Source of the DNA: Piper betle
Lineage: Eukaryota > Streptophyta > Magnoliopsida > Piperales > Piperaceae
DNA: 64,000 nucleotides
Direction of reading: 5' to 3'
NCBI GenBank assembly: GCA_033002965.1
Contig: JAURVB010012667.1
Span: 1-64,000, forward strand
Shown here: piece by piece, positions 23,258 through 33,533 of the stretch
Numbering within the stretch: the first letter of the stretch is position 1
Layout of the letters: every line of letters begins with the position of its first letter
Notes under the pieces: generated by a model
What the model was told of the DNA's origin: nothing
Seen by the model: the letters and a program-made list of their open reading frames with translations, nothing else
Databases searched by the model: none
Translations under genes and position numbers: made by a program

Positions 23258-23895
23258 TGTAACGACCCGGCCCAAAATACAAATTAATAGAACCCGACCC
23301 AAAGTACAAACTAATGGGCACTCGGCCCAAAATACAAACTAATGGACTAAGTCATCTCTTTAAAAATAGTTAACCAAGTTAAAGATCTATAGTCTATTCT
23401 CACTTATAAACAAGATCTTATCTCAATAAGTATTAAATATAGAAGTTATTAAATGTATGATTAAGTTAAAAGATCTCACAATCCACCCACCTTAGGAAAT
23501 TTCATCCCCAAAGTTCCTACACTCACCCGTTGCTAACCTCAATCCACCCACCTTAGGAAACTTCATCCCCAAAGTTCTTACACCCGGCCCGTTGCTAGCC
23601 TCAGCACACGTCTTTCTGTGGCCCATGACCGGCAGCCTTAACCAACATCCTTAGTCCTGCCTACCATCTAACACGGAACTAGGTTATTCTGATATCATTT
23701 TAGCCAGCATCTTTAGTCCCGCCTACCATCTAACACGGAACTAGGTTATTCTGATATCATTTGTGCAAACTAATGGGCTAAGTCATCTTTTTAAAAGTAA
23801 TTAATTAAGTTAAAGATCTATAGTCCATTCTCACATATAAACATGATTTTATCCCAATAAGTATTAGATGTGGGACTAAGTTGAGGGATCTCACA
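23258..23895 (-). mobile_element. Miniature LTR element (TRIM-like) inserted in an LTR
   Basis: LTR 1 is 23258-23480 (TGTAACGACCCGG...AGATCTCACA) and LTR 2 is 23762-23895, the same sequence with ~90 bp missing near its start. The ~280-bp interior on the minus strand shows a purine tract (CCTAAGGTGGGTGGAT) beside LTR 1 and a degenerate primer site (ATGATATCAGAATAAC) beside LTR 2. The interior has two local duplications: a ~64-bp unit (AGTCC(T/C)GCCTACCATC...) and a CACCTTAGGAAA unit. Absence of this block from the other LTR at 29.3 kb proves that it is an insertion. Flanks GAACG and GAGTG are an imperfect target duplication. Confidence 0.8.
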
Positions 23896-24416
23896 GAGTG
23901 GGTTCGGTGGGACCAAAGGCGCCCTTGGAGCGCAAAGGAATCTTGTGAGCATAAAATAAAACGTCCAGTTCGATGAATAAATACCTACAATTTTTACTTG
24001 ATTCTGTAGGGTTAAAATCAAATCTCTAAGTCAGTCCATAGTGATATTAGCACTCAAAATCCACTATTTCTTCTTTGATTTTACACTTTACACAAAATAG
24101 TAAATTGTGTCGCCTTTAAATAAATTTATCTTTGATAAATTTGACTCAAATGCCCTGGCTTGACTCTTTTTAGTGTTCAAATCTTCAAAAAAACTTCACC
24201 ATTGTGTCCAAAGTGTCCAAAAATAATGGGGTAGCAAGTTTCGTTTCAATCTAAGATTGGGAAGGCCTTAAAATTATTTTCGGAATGATAATAGGTTGAA
24301 CCAAACTGTTTCGGGTTGGTTCAAATAAAAAAAATGCTGGTCCAAACCAAGTGGCATGCGCATGCTTCTAATCTAAAGATTTATGGGTGCACTAGGATGT
24401 AGGTGGCGGTGCACAT

Positions 24417-24768
24417 GGTTGCAAAAATCGACCATTGGGAGTGGAATCGGCCAATTTAAATTAGATCGGAAGGATTCCGCTTCAAAAAAACATGTAAATT
24501 AGTCGTGGTAATAATCAGTTTGTGAATCGGCTGATTTAAGTCAATTCAGGAGGGTGGCAGGGGAAAGATGGGGTGAGGGCCAGCGTCAACAGGGGTGGGT
24601 GACGATGTAGGTGGGGAGGGTTAAAATGATATATTCTATAACTAATAACTTACCAATTTTGACCGATTCAAGTAAACTAATTCTTGTCCAATTTTTGATG
24701 AATTGGTCAGATTCAATGACTCCCTTCCAATCCAATTCAATGTCTGATTCCGATTTTTGCAACTATGG
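24417..24768. mobile_element. MITE-like insertion with terminal inverted repeats
   Basis: The ends GTTGCAAAAATCG and CGATTTTTGCAAC are perfect inverted repeats ~350 bp apart, and the block is missing from the corresponding place in the other LTR (near 29840). ATGG occurs on both sides, but the exact target duplication is unclear. Non-coding; the family is unknown (hAT-like size). Confidence 0.65.
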
Positions 24769-26155
24769 TGGGGCATGCTGCGCCAATTTCAATTTGGGTT
24801 GCGGGCGGATATACGAACGTAGTCGCGGCGAATATACGGACGTAGTCACGGGTCCGAGTCTTAGGAGATCAATTTGTCGGGTTCTCAAGTCGTGAACATG
24901 AACGAAATTGCGAACACAATCAATAACAAATGGGCTCGACCGACCCAACTACGGTGACAGTGCAATGCACGTTTGGTGGCTTTAACGACTGCGTTTTGGT
25001 GGCTAAGGCTGGTGGCGATCACCCATATTGATAGATCTCCGACTAGTGAGACACTAGGAGTTGGTCCGACGATCTGTAGCGGCTCCGGCGAGTGGCAGTG
25101 ATGGTGGAAAGTTCCGGCGGAACTGGTTTTTGGCCGAGCTCTGTTGTTGTTTTCTGGTAAAGGTGGCAACTTACTTCAGCTTTACTCGATTTGGGTTTGT
25201 ACCCAGAGACTAGGGCAATCGATTGGAGGCTGTAGCCTATCCTTTGGCAGCGGTGATCGGCCAGACGGAGTCTAAGAAGTTGGCCTCCTGCTGCTTTTGT
25301 ACTGCTCCGGCTGACCTCTTTAGGGTGACTTTTCCGGCGACGAGGGTCTTCTCCGGCAATGGCTTTCGAATGGGTTTTGTTCTTGGTGTTGAGGAGAGTC
25401 AGAAGGAATTGTCGGTGTGGGCAGCGGCGGGCTAGGCTGGTCGGACGGAGGGCCCAATTTTTGTCGCTTGTTACTGTTTTCTGCTATCACATTGCTCGGC
25501 GAGCTGCTTCTTGAAGATTTTATGGTGATAGAGGGCTTCTCCGACGGTGGTTCTCAAATGGTGTGGCCGGTGATGTCTTGGATCAACCGAATGAAGGCTG
25601 AAAAGAAGGCTGCTTGATAACGCTTCACAACTCTGGCCAGCCACTTCTTGAAGCTTTTCCTATGACGATGGGCTTCTCTGGCCGGGTTGTGTCTAGACAC
25701 TCCAAACTCTAATCTAATGGGCTTGGGAGTCACCCGAGATAGATCGCCAGCGAGGGCCTCCTCCCCTTCCTTCTTCCTTTCTTGCTTCTTTCTTCTCTAA
25801 CTGATTCTTTTCTTTTTCTCTTAGCAGTAACGTCGAGCCCCCTCATTTGCCATCATAGATGTATGTTTATATAGAGTTTTTAAACTCTTATCTTCCCCAG
25901 TTAGGTCTATGTTTTATGACCTAAGATCTTCACCAACTCTCTTTGTATCCTCGTTTTCTTCTTATCTCTTCACCATGTAGTGGAAACCATCATGACCCAT
26001 TCCAAAATTCACCAATGTTAGGAAAAGGATATGGATATGGGTTATCAGACCCAGCACGAGTAAACATGTTCATGTTTGTGCCTATTCATCAGCCCCCTCG
26101 CCGATTTTTCACAAGTTTAGAAGAAGAATAAGCGAAATACAATTTACATTTTTTC

Positions 26156-26158
<3 letters not shown>

Positions 26159-26191
<33 letters not shown>
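26159..26191. repeat. (CT)n microsatellite
   Basis: About 16 uninterrupted CT units just inside the left LTR of the pol-less element, followed by a T-rich run. Possibly useful as a polymorphic marker. Confidence 0.95.
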
Positions 26192-26194
<3 letters not shown>

Positions 26195-26277
26195 GATCTT
26201 TTTTTTATCACCTTTTTTTGCATAGTAATATATTCCTCTCAATGTGGGATGACCCCTCCTAGGTCATTGTGTGGTAA

Positions 26278-27250
26278 CTACCCATTATCATGATCTAAGG
26301 GATTGGCTTCTTTAGTCAACAAACGTGGTCTCCAAATCCAAACTTCTTTCCTTCTACTTTGTAGATTTGGGTGACAATTGAAAAATGACAGATTTGTCTC
26401 TACTTTCATCTGTAGCTTCTTCTTCAGAGCATCAAACTTCTTTGGCAACAAGCTCACATAGTGTTGTCTTTTCCTTCCATAGTCTCTAGGCCACCTTGTT
26501 CTTTTGTGATGCCTCCTACTATTTGTTAAGTTGTTTTCCACTTTTCTTTTAACACTTTTAGCAGTAGAGATTTTGATTGAAGCCCCCAACTTCTTGTCCA
26601 ATGTCAAGTTGGATGGCAATTTTGATGTCTTTGGTAACACAAAGATGTGAAGGCGAGGAGTTGATCTTGTGTTTGTGTTAAACTCCTCTTGCTCTTTGAG
26701 TACATTCGCCTAGTCTTCATTATTGGCGATTGTAATAAAGTACTTCAAACTTTCACCTGGTAACTGGCACTTGATCATAAAAGGGTTGATGGTGTAAAAT
26801 ATACTTGAGATTCGGGCGACAAGACTTGTGTCTCTTCCAATGTAATGCTGATTCCTTCCTTGGATCACTATCTTTCCACCGTAGCTGCACATTAGGCAAA
26901 GTCTTATTTTTACAAGTTGTATTGCATTCTTCAAGTTGACTTCCTCTTGAGTTGAAGTTGTTTGGACAACAAACTGGGTTTCCATCTTTTCTTTATTCAG
27001 CGCCTTTCCTTTGCAAAGTCTTGCTCTTTGACCAGCTTGAACGTCAAACTTTTGAATCGATAGAGGTGCAGAACATACTTTCTTCACTCCTTTGGTGGAA
27101 GCAGGTGATACCTCCATGTCTTTGATTTTAACCATTTAGACATTCATTTCCTCTCCTTTTTCTCTTTTCTTTTATGAGACTTCATTGGTGAAGATGAGTG
27201 GCTCTTTGTCATCACATTGGCACTTAGAACTTTGTACTTGATGTCACCTT
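26278..27250 (-). pseudogene. Retroelement internal remnant of unknown function
   Basis: Two minus-strand open stretches (26278-26640, 120 codons; 26710-27135, 141 codons) lie downstream of gag in the pol-less element. The first is strongly basic (a KRTRWPRDYGRKRQ stretch). The second has no active-site DSG/DTG that I can find, though its place would suit a protease. I cannot assign either; they may be non-canonical additions carried by the element or decayed pol. Confidence 0.45.
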
Positions 27251-28570
27251 TGTCAATCAACTCTTAGATCTTTTCTATCAAGTTTTGACATCTCACTGTT
27301 GAATGACCTAACCTTTGGTAAAATCAACAAAAGTTTTCCTTCTTATCTTCTAGTTTTGGCAGATTTTTGGAGTACATGGCTTGATCTTTCTTTTGCTCTT
27401 CAACACATCGAACCATCTCTCAATATCTCTAATGTTAAAGGAGTAATCTTCTATATTTCTCCATTCACAATGTTGTCAGGCTCTCAGGCTTATCTCTTGG
27501 ATTTTCACTTTCATTTTTCATCTTCATTTCCCACTCATTTTCCATGTGACTAAGCTCGGTGATTGCATTGCTTGAGACTCCTTCATTCTTTGTTGAAGCC
27601 AAAATTCTATTGAGTTTCTTATATATCAACACTCTTTCAAAGAGTTCTTCAAATGTATTATATTGTGCACCACTTAGGAACCATGTGGCTGATCCAGCAT
27701 TTATTGAACAAACCTTCATAAGCTCTTTGATGTCTGGAGTCTCCTTCATCTAAGATGACAAACTTTTGAATTTTTTCACATATGTAGCAAATTCTTCACC
27801 CGACTCTTTCTGATATTGCTTTAAATGCTCTATCTTTATTCTAATATCCATTAACTGAAAGTGGGCAGTAAACTACTTGGCAAGTTCCTCCCATGAACTA
27901 ATTGATTCGGGTGGGCAGTTGTTGAACCATCTTCGTGCATTACCATTGAGAGATGTTGGGATTATTGTAACTTTAGCTTTTCATTTGTCAAGATTTCTCC
28001 ACACTCGATCTCAAAGATTGTGATGTGATCTTCAGGGTTGTCATCTCCATCAAACATTGTAAAGGTAGGATGCTTGTATTTCTCAAGAAAAGTTTTGGGG
28101 AGACTTCATCAGCTAAGGGGCAAAGACGCTTTGTCACTTTAATTGATTCTTTGTCTTTCTTTCTAATCAGAGCAGTGATAAGTGCAACTTGTGCATCTAT
28201 TTCTGCTTTCAACTCTTCATAGTATGAGTATGACATTGGCATTACTAGCATAGTTGGTAATTGGGCTTGTAGCTAGTTTGCTGGCAAAATTGTAATAGGA
28301 GCTGGAGTTTGACTTGTTGGTAGGACCGTTGGGATGGGCACAGTGCTTGCGATTGACAGTGAGAACACCATAGAAGATGGTTGCTGCATGCAGGGCCATA
28401 CCACTAGTACGGGTATGGGGACTAGTAGTATGATGGTTGTGGAAACCACGCAGAGTGAGGAAGCAGACAAGGCTCACTCCTACTTGGTTGCTATAGCTAG
28501 TTGTGTTGTATCCAAATCTATTTAGGCGGTGAAGTTGATGTTGTAGATGCTTGGTGGATGAACTCACTAC
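27250..28570 (-). pseudogene. Gypsy gag remnant of the pol-less element
   Basis: Fragments in several frames give a recognisable gag: KYKHPTFTMFDGDD near 28030-28085, a region near 27880-27950 with the 'W(F)NNCPP.SI.SWEELA' pattern, a 'HLKQYQKESGEEFA' pattern near 27790-27840, and the 94-codon frame 27465-27749 with 'ATWFLSGAQYNTFEELFER'. A knuckle-like 'GHSTVRCQ' appears near 27285-27305. Stops and frame changes show that it is broken. The pattern is that of Tat/Retand-side gypsy gag, by eye only. Confidence 0.7.
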
Positions 28571-29275
28571 CTGAAATCAAAGAAAATTGATAATTTCATG
28601 AGGGATGTTGGCTTGATCCCTCAATGTTGTGGCAATTATTTTTGTAGCTGAGGTTGAGGTTCATAGAATCAGATTTGCAAAGATTGAAGATATATGTTTG
28701 GCCCCCAGGGGTTGGTCCATTATTAGACGTTATGTGGGATAGTCGTCTTCTCGTCTCAATGAGCTCCCGGCTGCAACACTAGCCCATTGCATCTAGGCGA
28801 GCACTTATTGCATCATATCCTCAATTCGTTGCATCTGCTCTTCACTTTGGCAAAATTTTTCTTCAATAGCTTGATTCTGTACTTGTCCTCCATTTAGCTG
28901 ATTTGTTGCTGTCAAAAGCACTTGTCAGGTTTCTAACAATTGATTCATTTCTTCATTTGTTTATGGACTTTGGTTGCATTCTTCTCGTATCAGCATGCTT
29001 CTGCTTGGAGTAATTCCTCTTTCATTTCCTTCGTTCAACACTGCTTCAAGCTATTGGATTCTTTCATGCACATTTCCCGCTACATGCTGGCTTACTTCCA
29101 TATTTGTTTCAAAGTGACTTTGTCATCCTTGAGTAGATGTGGATGGATCATCTTCACTACCACTTCTTTGTCATGTCACATTTCTTGTCTCTGGAGCCCT
29201 TTCTTGTTGCTTGCACAAACATCTTCAAACAGCACTGCTACCTACTAGCTGGTCTCCAGTGGAGTTGCCAAAGTA

Positions 29276-31134
29276 TGTTTGGGCGCGAGATTGCCGCCTT
29301 CACGTATTACGATTAAGTTTTCTCTTCGGGTTGAATGAGTGGGTTTGGTAGAACCAAAGATGCCCTTATCGCGCAAAGAATTTGTGTGAGCAGAAAATAA
29401 AATGTCGATTATGGTGAATAAATACCTAAGATTTTTACGTGGTTCTTTAGGGTTCAATTCAAATCCCTAAGTCAATCTATGGTGAGATTGGTACTCACAA
29501 TCCACTATTTCTTCTTTGATTTTATACTTTACACAAAATAGTGAATTTTGTCGCCTTTAAATAAATTTGTCTTTGATACTTTGACTCCAATGCCCTAGTT
29601 TGACTCTTTCTAGTCTTCAAATCTTCAAAATAAGTTCACTGTTGCATCCAAAATATTCAAAAATGGTGGGGTAGCAAGTTTCATCTCAATCCAAGATTAT
29701 AAAGGCCTTCAAATTATTTACGGAGTGATGATAGGCTAAATCGAACTGTTTCGGGTTGGTTCAAAATAGAAAAATGTTGGACCAGATCGGGTGGCGTGCA
29801 CAGGCTTCTAGAAGTTTCTTGATGCACCGGGTTGTAGGTGGTGTACACTGCACCAATTTCATTCTGGATCGCGGTCATGGGTCCAAGTCTTAAGCGAAAG
29901 TTCATTGAGTTACTTCTCAGGTCACAAACATGAACGAACTTGCTGACTAGATCAATAGCAAACGGGCCCAACCAACCCGACTATGGCGACTGTGCAATGC
30001 CGGGTTTGGTGCTTCCTACAACAACATTTCAGGTGGGTGATGCCGGTGATGATCGCCTAGATCAGTAGATCTTCAACTTGTGAGATGCTAGGAGGTGGTC
30101 CAACAAACTATGGTGGTGCCGGCAAGCAATAGTGAAGGTGGAAATTTCTGGAGGAACTGGTTTTCGACCGAGCTCTGCCACCATTTCCTAGCGAAGGTGG
30201 CGGCTTACTTCAGCTTTACTCAATTTGCGCTTGTACCCAGAGATAAGGGCGATCGATTGATCGGCCGGACAAAGTCTGAGAAGTTGTCCTCGTGTTGCTT
30301 TTGCATTGCTCTAGCGGACCTATTTTGGGTGACTTTTCAGGCGACGGAGGTCTTCTCTAGCGATGGCTCTCAGATGGGTTTTATTCTCGGTGCTAAGGAT
30401 AGTCAGATGGAATTGTTGGTGTGGGCGGCAGCGGCCTAGGCTGTTTAGACGGAGGGCCCAAATTTGGTGGCTTGTTGTTGTTTTTTGCTACTACGTTGTT
30501 CCGGTGAGCCACTTCTTGAAGATGATATCGCGATGGAGGGCTTCTCCAATGGTGATATTCAAATGGGTTTTATTCCCAGCTGTGAGGGGAACTCAATGAA
30601 GGTTGTGATGTGGCTGGTGATAGCTTGGATCGATTGAATAAATGCCAGAAAGAGGGCAGCTTGATGGCACTTCACAACTCCGCCGAGCCCCTTCTCGAAC
30701 CTATTTTAGCGAAGGTGGGCTTTTCTGGCTAGGTTGTGTCAAAGGCACTCCAAACTTTGATCTGGTAGGCTTGGGGGTTATCAGAGATAGATCTTCAATG
30801 AGGGGCTTCTCCCCTTCCTTCTTCCTTTCCTTCTTTCTTCTTTGGCTACTTCTTTTCTTCTTCTCTTAATAGCAACGCTAGGCCTCCCTATTCGCCATCA
30901 TAGCTATGTGTTTATACAGAGTTTTCAAACTCTTATCTTCCCCAGTTAGGTCTGTATTTTATACCTTAAGATCTTCACCAACTCTCTTTTTTATCTTTTT
31001 TTTCTTCTTATGTCTTCCCCATGTTGTAGAAGTCGTCATGACCTACTCCAAAATTCACCAAAAGTAAGAGAAGGATAAAGATATGGGTTATCAGACCCGA
31101 TAAGCAGAAACATGCTCGTGTTTGTGCCCATTCA
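29276..31134 (-). repeat. 5' LTR of the pol-less gypsy element (right)
   Basis: 1,859 bp, uninterrupted. Matches 23200-26088 over its whole length with many substitutions, so the insertion is old. Open frames inside (for example 30095-30439 and 29714-29971) are LTR sequence, not genes. Confidence 0.85.
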
Positions 31135-33533
31135 ATACATAACAAGAACATTGATTGAATTTTTTTAATATAGATGCCTTAATTAATTATTTTATCCCAT
31201 GTATGAAATAGACCTTGTTGCTTGGTGTTTAAGAAACCCCTTGATGACGAGGATGAAAAAGAAGAGCAATTTTATAAGATTTGCTTTAAAAAAGAAGGCA
31301 GAGCAATTTGTTTGAATAGTAGAACAAGAAAATTAACAAAGCTACATTGACAAAATTTCATCACTAAACTTCAAACGCACCGTTGCAAATTTCGTAACTA
31401 ACTTTTTTTGCATTCCAATAATATTTTTTTTCTCATTTAAACTTGTTCTATTGGGGTGTATAACTACAAAGTAATCATTTATATAGAAGTATTGGGAAGT
31501 GGAAACTATAATTTTTACAACTTGACACAACGACAAACATAGCATCTCAGAGGGACATAATAACAATATTTGTTGGTGCTATAGAATTGAGTCTTTCTAT
31601 CTTTGGACAGGGCCATATATACATGTGCTTACATGAACTTCAACTTCTATTTAGAGTAATTTAGTAGATCCCACCTAAGAATAGGTTATATTGATCCTTA
31701 AAAAAAAGATAAAAATTTATCAACATGCTATTTATATACATTATTTTTCATATATATATAAATTTTATTATACGAGACCCAGAAAAAATGTTCAAATTAG
31801 AGGTATATTTTGTATAAACTATATATAAGGAATAACTCGCCTTAGTGTTTCCCTCGTTGATATGTATATATAGCTCCTAATGAACTACTTGTTATTGTAT
31901 CCACAGACTACGGACGCATATGGGGATTCATGGAGCACTGATCATCAACGGTCAGTGCTCAATGCATCCCCATGTACGTCCACAGAGGGCAGACACAAGT
32001 TCGGCTCCTCCATAATTGATAGATCCTACTGATCTGAATCCAAGGAGGCAATGTTTGGTTTCCAAAGCACACACAAGAAGCATTTATCACCACTTTCGCC
32101 CATGAAGGTTTCAATGTTAAATTGGCCCAATAGCCTTGAAAAGATGCCAACAATATGAAAGATGATCAATAGATTGATTGATGATAATTCTCATAATATA
32201 TATGAACACTTATAAGATACAGTTATATTTAGTTTCATCGTCTAAAATTGACTTTATATTATCAAATTTTTTTAATCCAAAAGTTTATATGCTTTGCTTA
32301 TCCTCATAGGAATGGTGCTGTCTTTAGCTGGGCCATTCTTTCGATGCCGCCGAAGAACGTAGAAAATGACATTCCCATACACAACATTTCCTGTCACCTT
32401 CTCAACCATCTTTTCTAACACCAAAATTGCAAGGTTGGCACCGCAACATTTCTCGTCTCTTCTTCTTTTGTTTATAGCATTGTCTTTTCTTGTTCTTCCT
32501 CCCAAACACTACTACTTTCAAACTATGGAATATATTCGGAACTGATCGATCATAGCAGTGGCCTCCACACACATACGGCCATGCCCAAGTAGAAAAAATA
32601 ATAACTCACCTTGATTGAATTAATCATAGGCTGCTGATGGATGAAAAGAAACCAAATATCTCTATCCAAAAGAGTACTTTGAATTGGTAAATTGTTAATT
32701 CTTTTGTCATATGTTGTCGCAGATCAACTAAGGAAACTGTGTAATTTATATGGTTATTGGCTTCTATCATTATTTCTATTAACATAAAACAATAATACCC
32801 AAGAACTAAATAAGTATTGCAATTAGCTAGAGTCTTCTCTCTTGTAAATAAATATTAATATCACTATAATATGAGCATTGAAAGTGGTCTTTCATATTTG
32901 AATGGTATCATTCATATGTGATATTATAAGCTATAAGAGCTGTGTATATAGGTGAATATCATGTATAGGTTCCCGAAAAAATCCATTGCTCTCGTGGAAA
33001 CCTTGGCTCTTGATGTTTACTTTCACCACCATCTCTTCATACTCATTAATTTTATCGACAGGGTAGTCATATCTATAGCTTCATACACGAAAATTATAAT
33101 TTAGGTAGTACAACAAACGCACTAGGGTAACTAAGTACTGTAAATATTTTGAAACAGATGGTACAGTAAAATTTCATGTTTAACACCGATATTGGCGTTC
33201 AAAAATAAATATTCCATGTATAAAAGCCATAAAATATTTTCGAAAGCATGGTACCAAACAAGTATATCTGTGAATATCACCTTAGAATGATCATGATCAA
33301 TATATAATATAATGAGTCATATCATGTAGGAATTGGTTAGAAATTGATCAGACAAGGCGACAATGAACAGGATAACTATAAGAGCAAGGAGTTGGTGGTC
33401 TCTACAAGATTACACAGCCAATCTCCAGCTCCTCTTCCCTCAAACTTTTGAGAGGAAAGGAAACAAAGTATTGGCATATTATATAGTGCAAGGATAATTC
33501 TATTACCTGGCTATAGCTAGACGTTGCTCTTCG
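31135..33533. other. Intergenic upstream of the NAC gene
   Basis: No confident gene. It contains a strong hairpin at 31908-31985 (separate entry) and a 77-codon minus frame at 32272-32505 with a basic N-terminus and a hydrophobic middle that I do not recognise. AATAAA-rich and AT-rich otherwise. Confidence 0.55.
31908..31985. ncRNA. Candidate miRNA-like hairpin (unproven)
   Basis: Arms of 34 bases (31908-31941 and 31952-31985) pair with about six mismatched or wobble positions around a 10-base loop. The inner core GAGCACTGA/TCAGTGCTC is perfect. The arms carry no miRNA I know, and the tiny loop is unusual for plant precursors. It could equally be the core of an inverted-repeat transposon. 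Listed for attention, not as a proven RNA gene. Confidence 0.3.

Larger units (their letters stand above)
23200..26088 (-). repeat. 3' LTR of the pol-less gypsy element (left), carrying two insertions
   Basis: Aligns with 29276-31134 except for two blocks: 23258-23895 (miniature LTR element) and about 24417-24768 (MITE-like). The outer edge near 23200 has diverged (AAGTTCGGGACATG against GTTTGGGCGCGAG), so it is approximate. Confidence 0.8.
23200..31134 (-). mobile_element. Gypsy-type LTR retrotransposon lacking pol, with nested insertions
   Basis: Long direct repeats at 23200-26088 and 29276-31134 flank ~3.2 kb that encodes only gag-like remnants on the minus strand. On that strand the LTR starts TGAAT(A/G)GGCACAAACA and ends CGCCCAAACA. 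A purine tract (GCGAGGGGGCTGA) precedes the 3' LTR (plus side 26089-26101), and a TTGGCAACTCC primer-like site follows the 5' LTR (near 29260-29272). No protease, RT or integrase was seen, so it is either a non-autonomous element or a deleted copy. Target duplications were not evident. Confidence 0.85.

Noticed and set aside
24611..25617. Short frames rich in Gly/Ser/Arg around 24.6-25.6 kb
   Set aside because: They lie in an LTR; the corresponding sequence at 30.1-30.6 kb has different, broken frames.
31959..32505. Two minus-strand frames of 64 and 77 codons
   Set aside because: No domain or splice context recognised; the first overlaps the hairpin at 31.9 kb. Left as intergenic.
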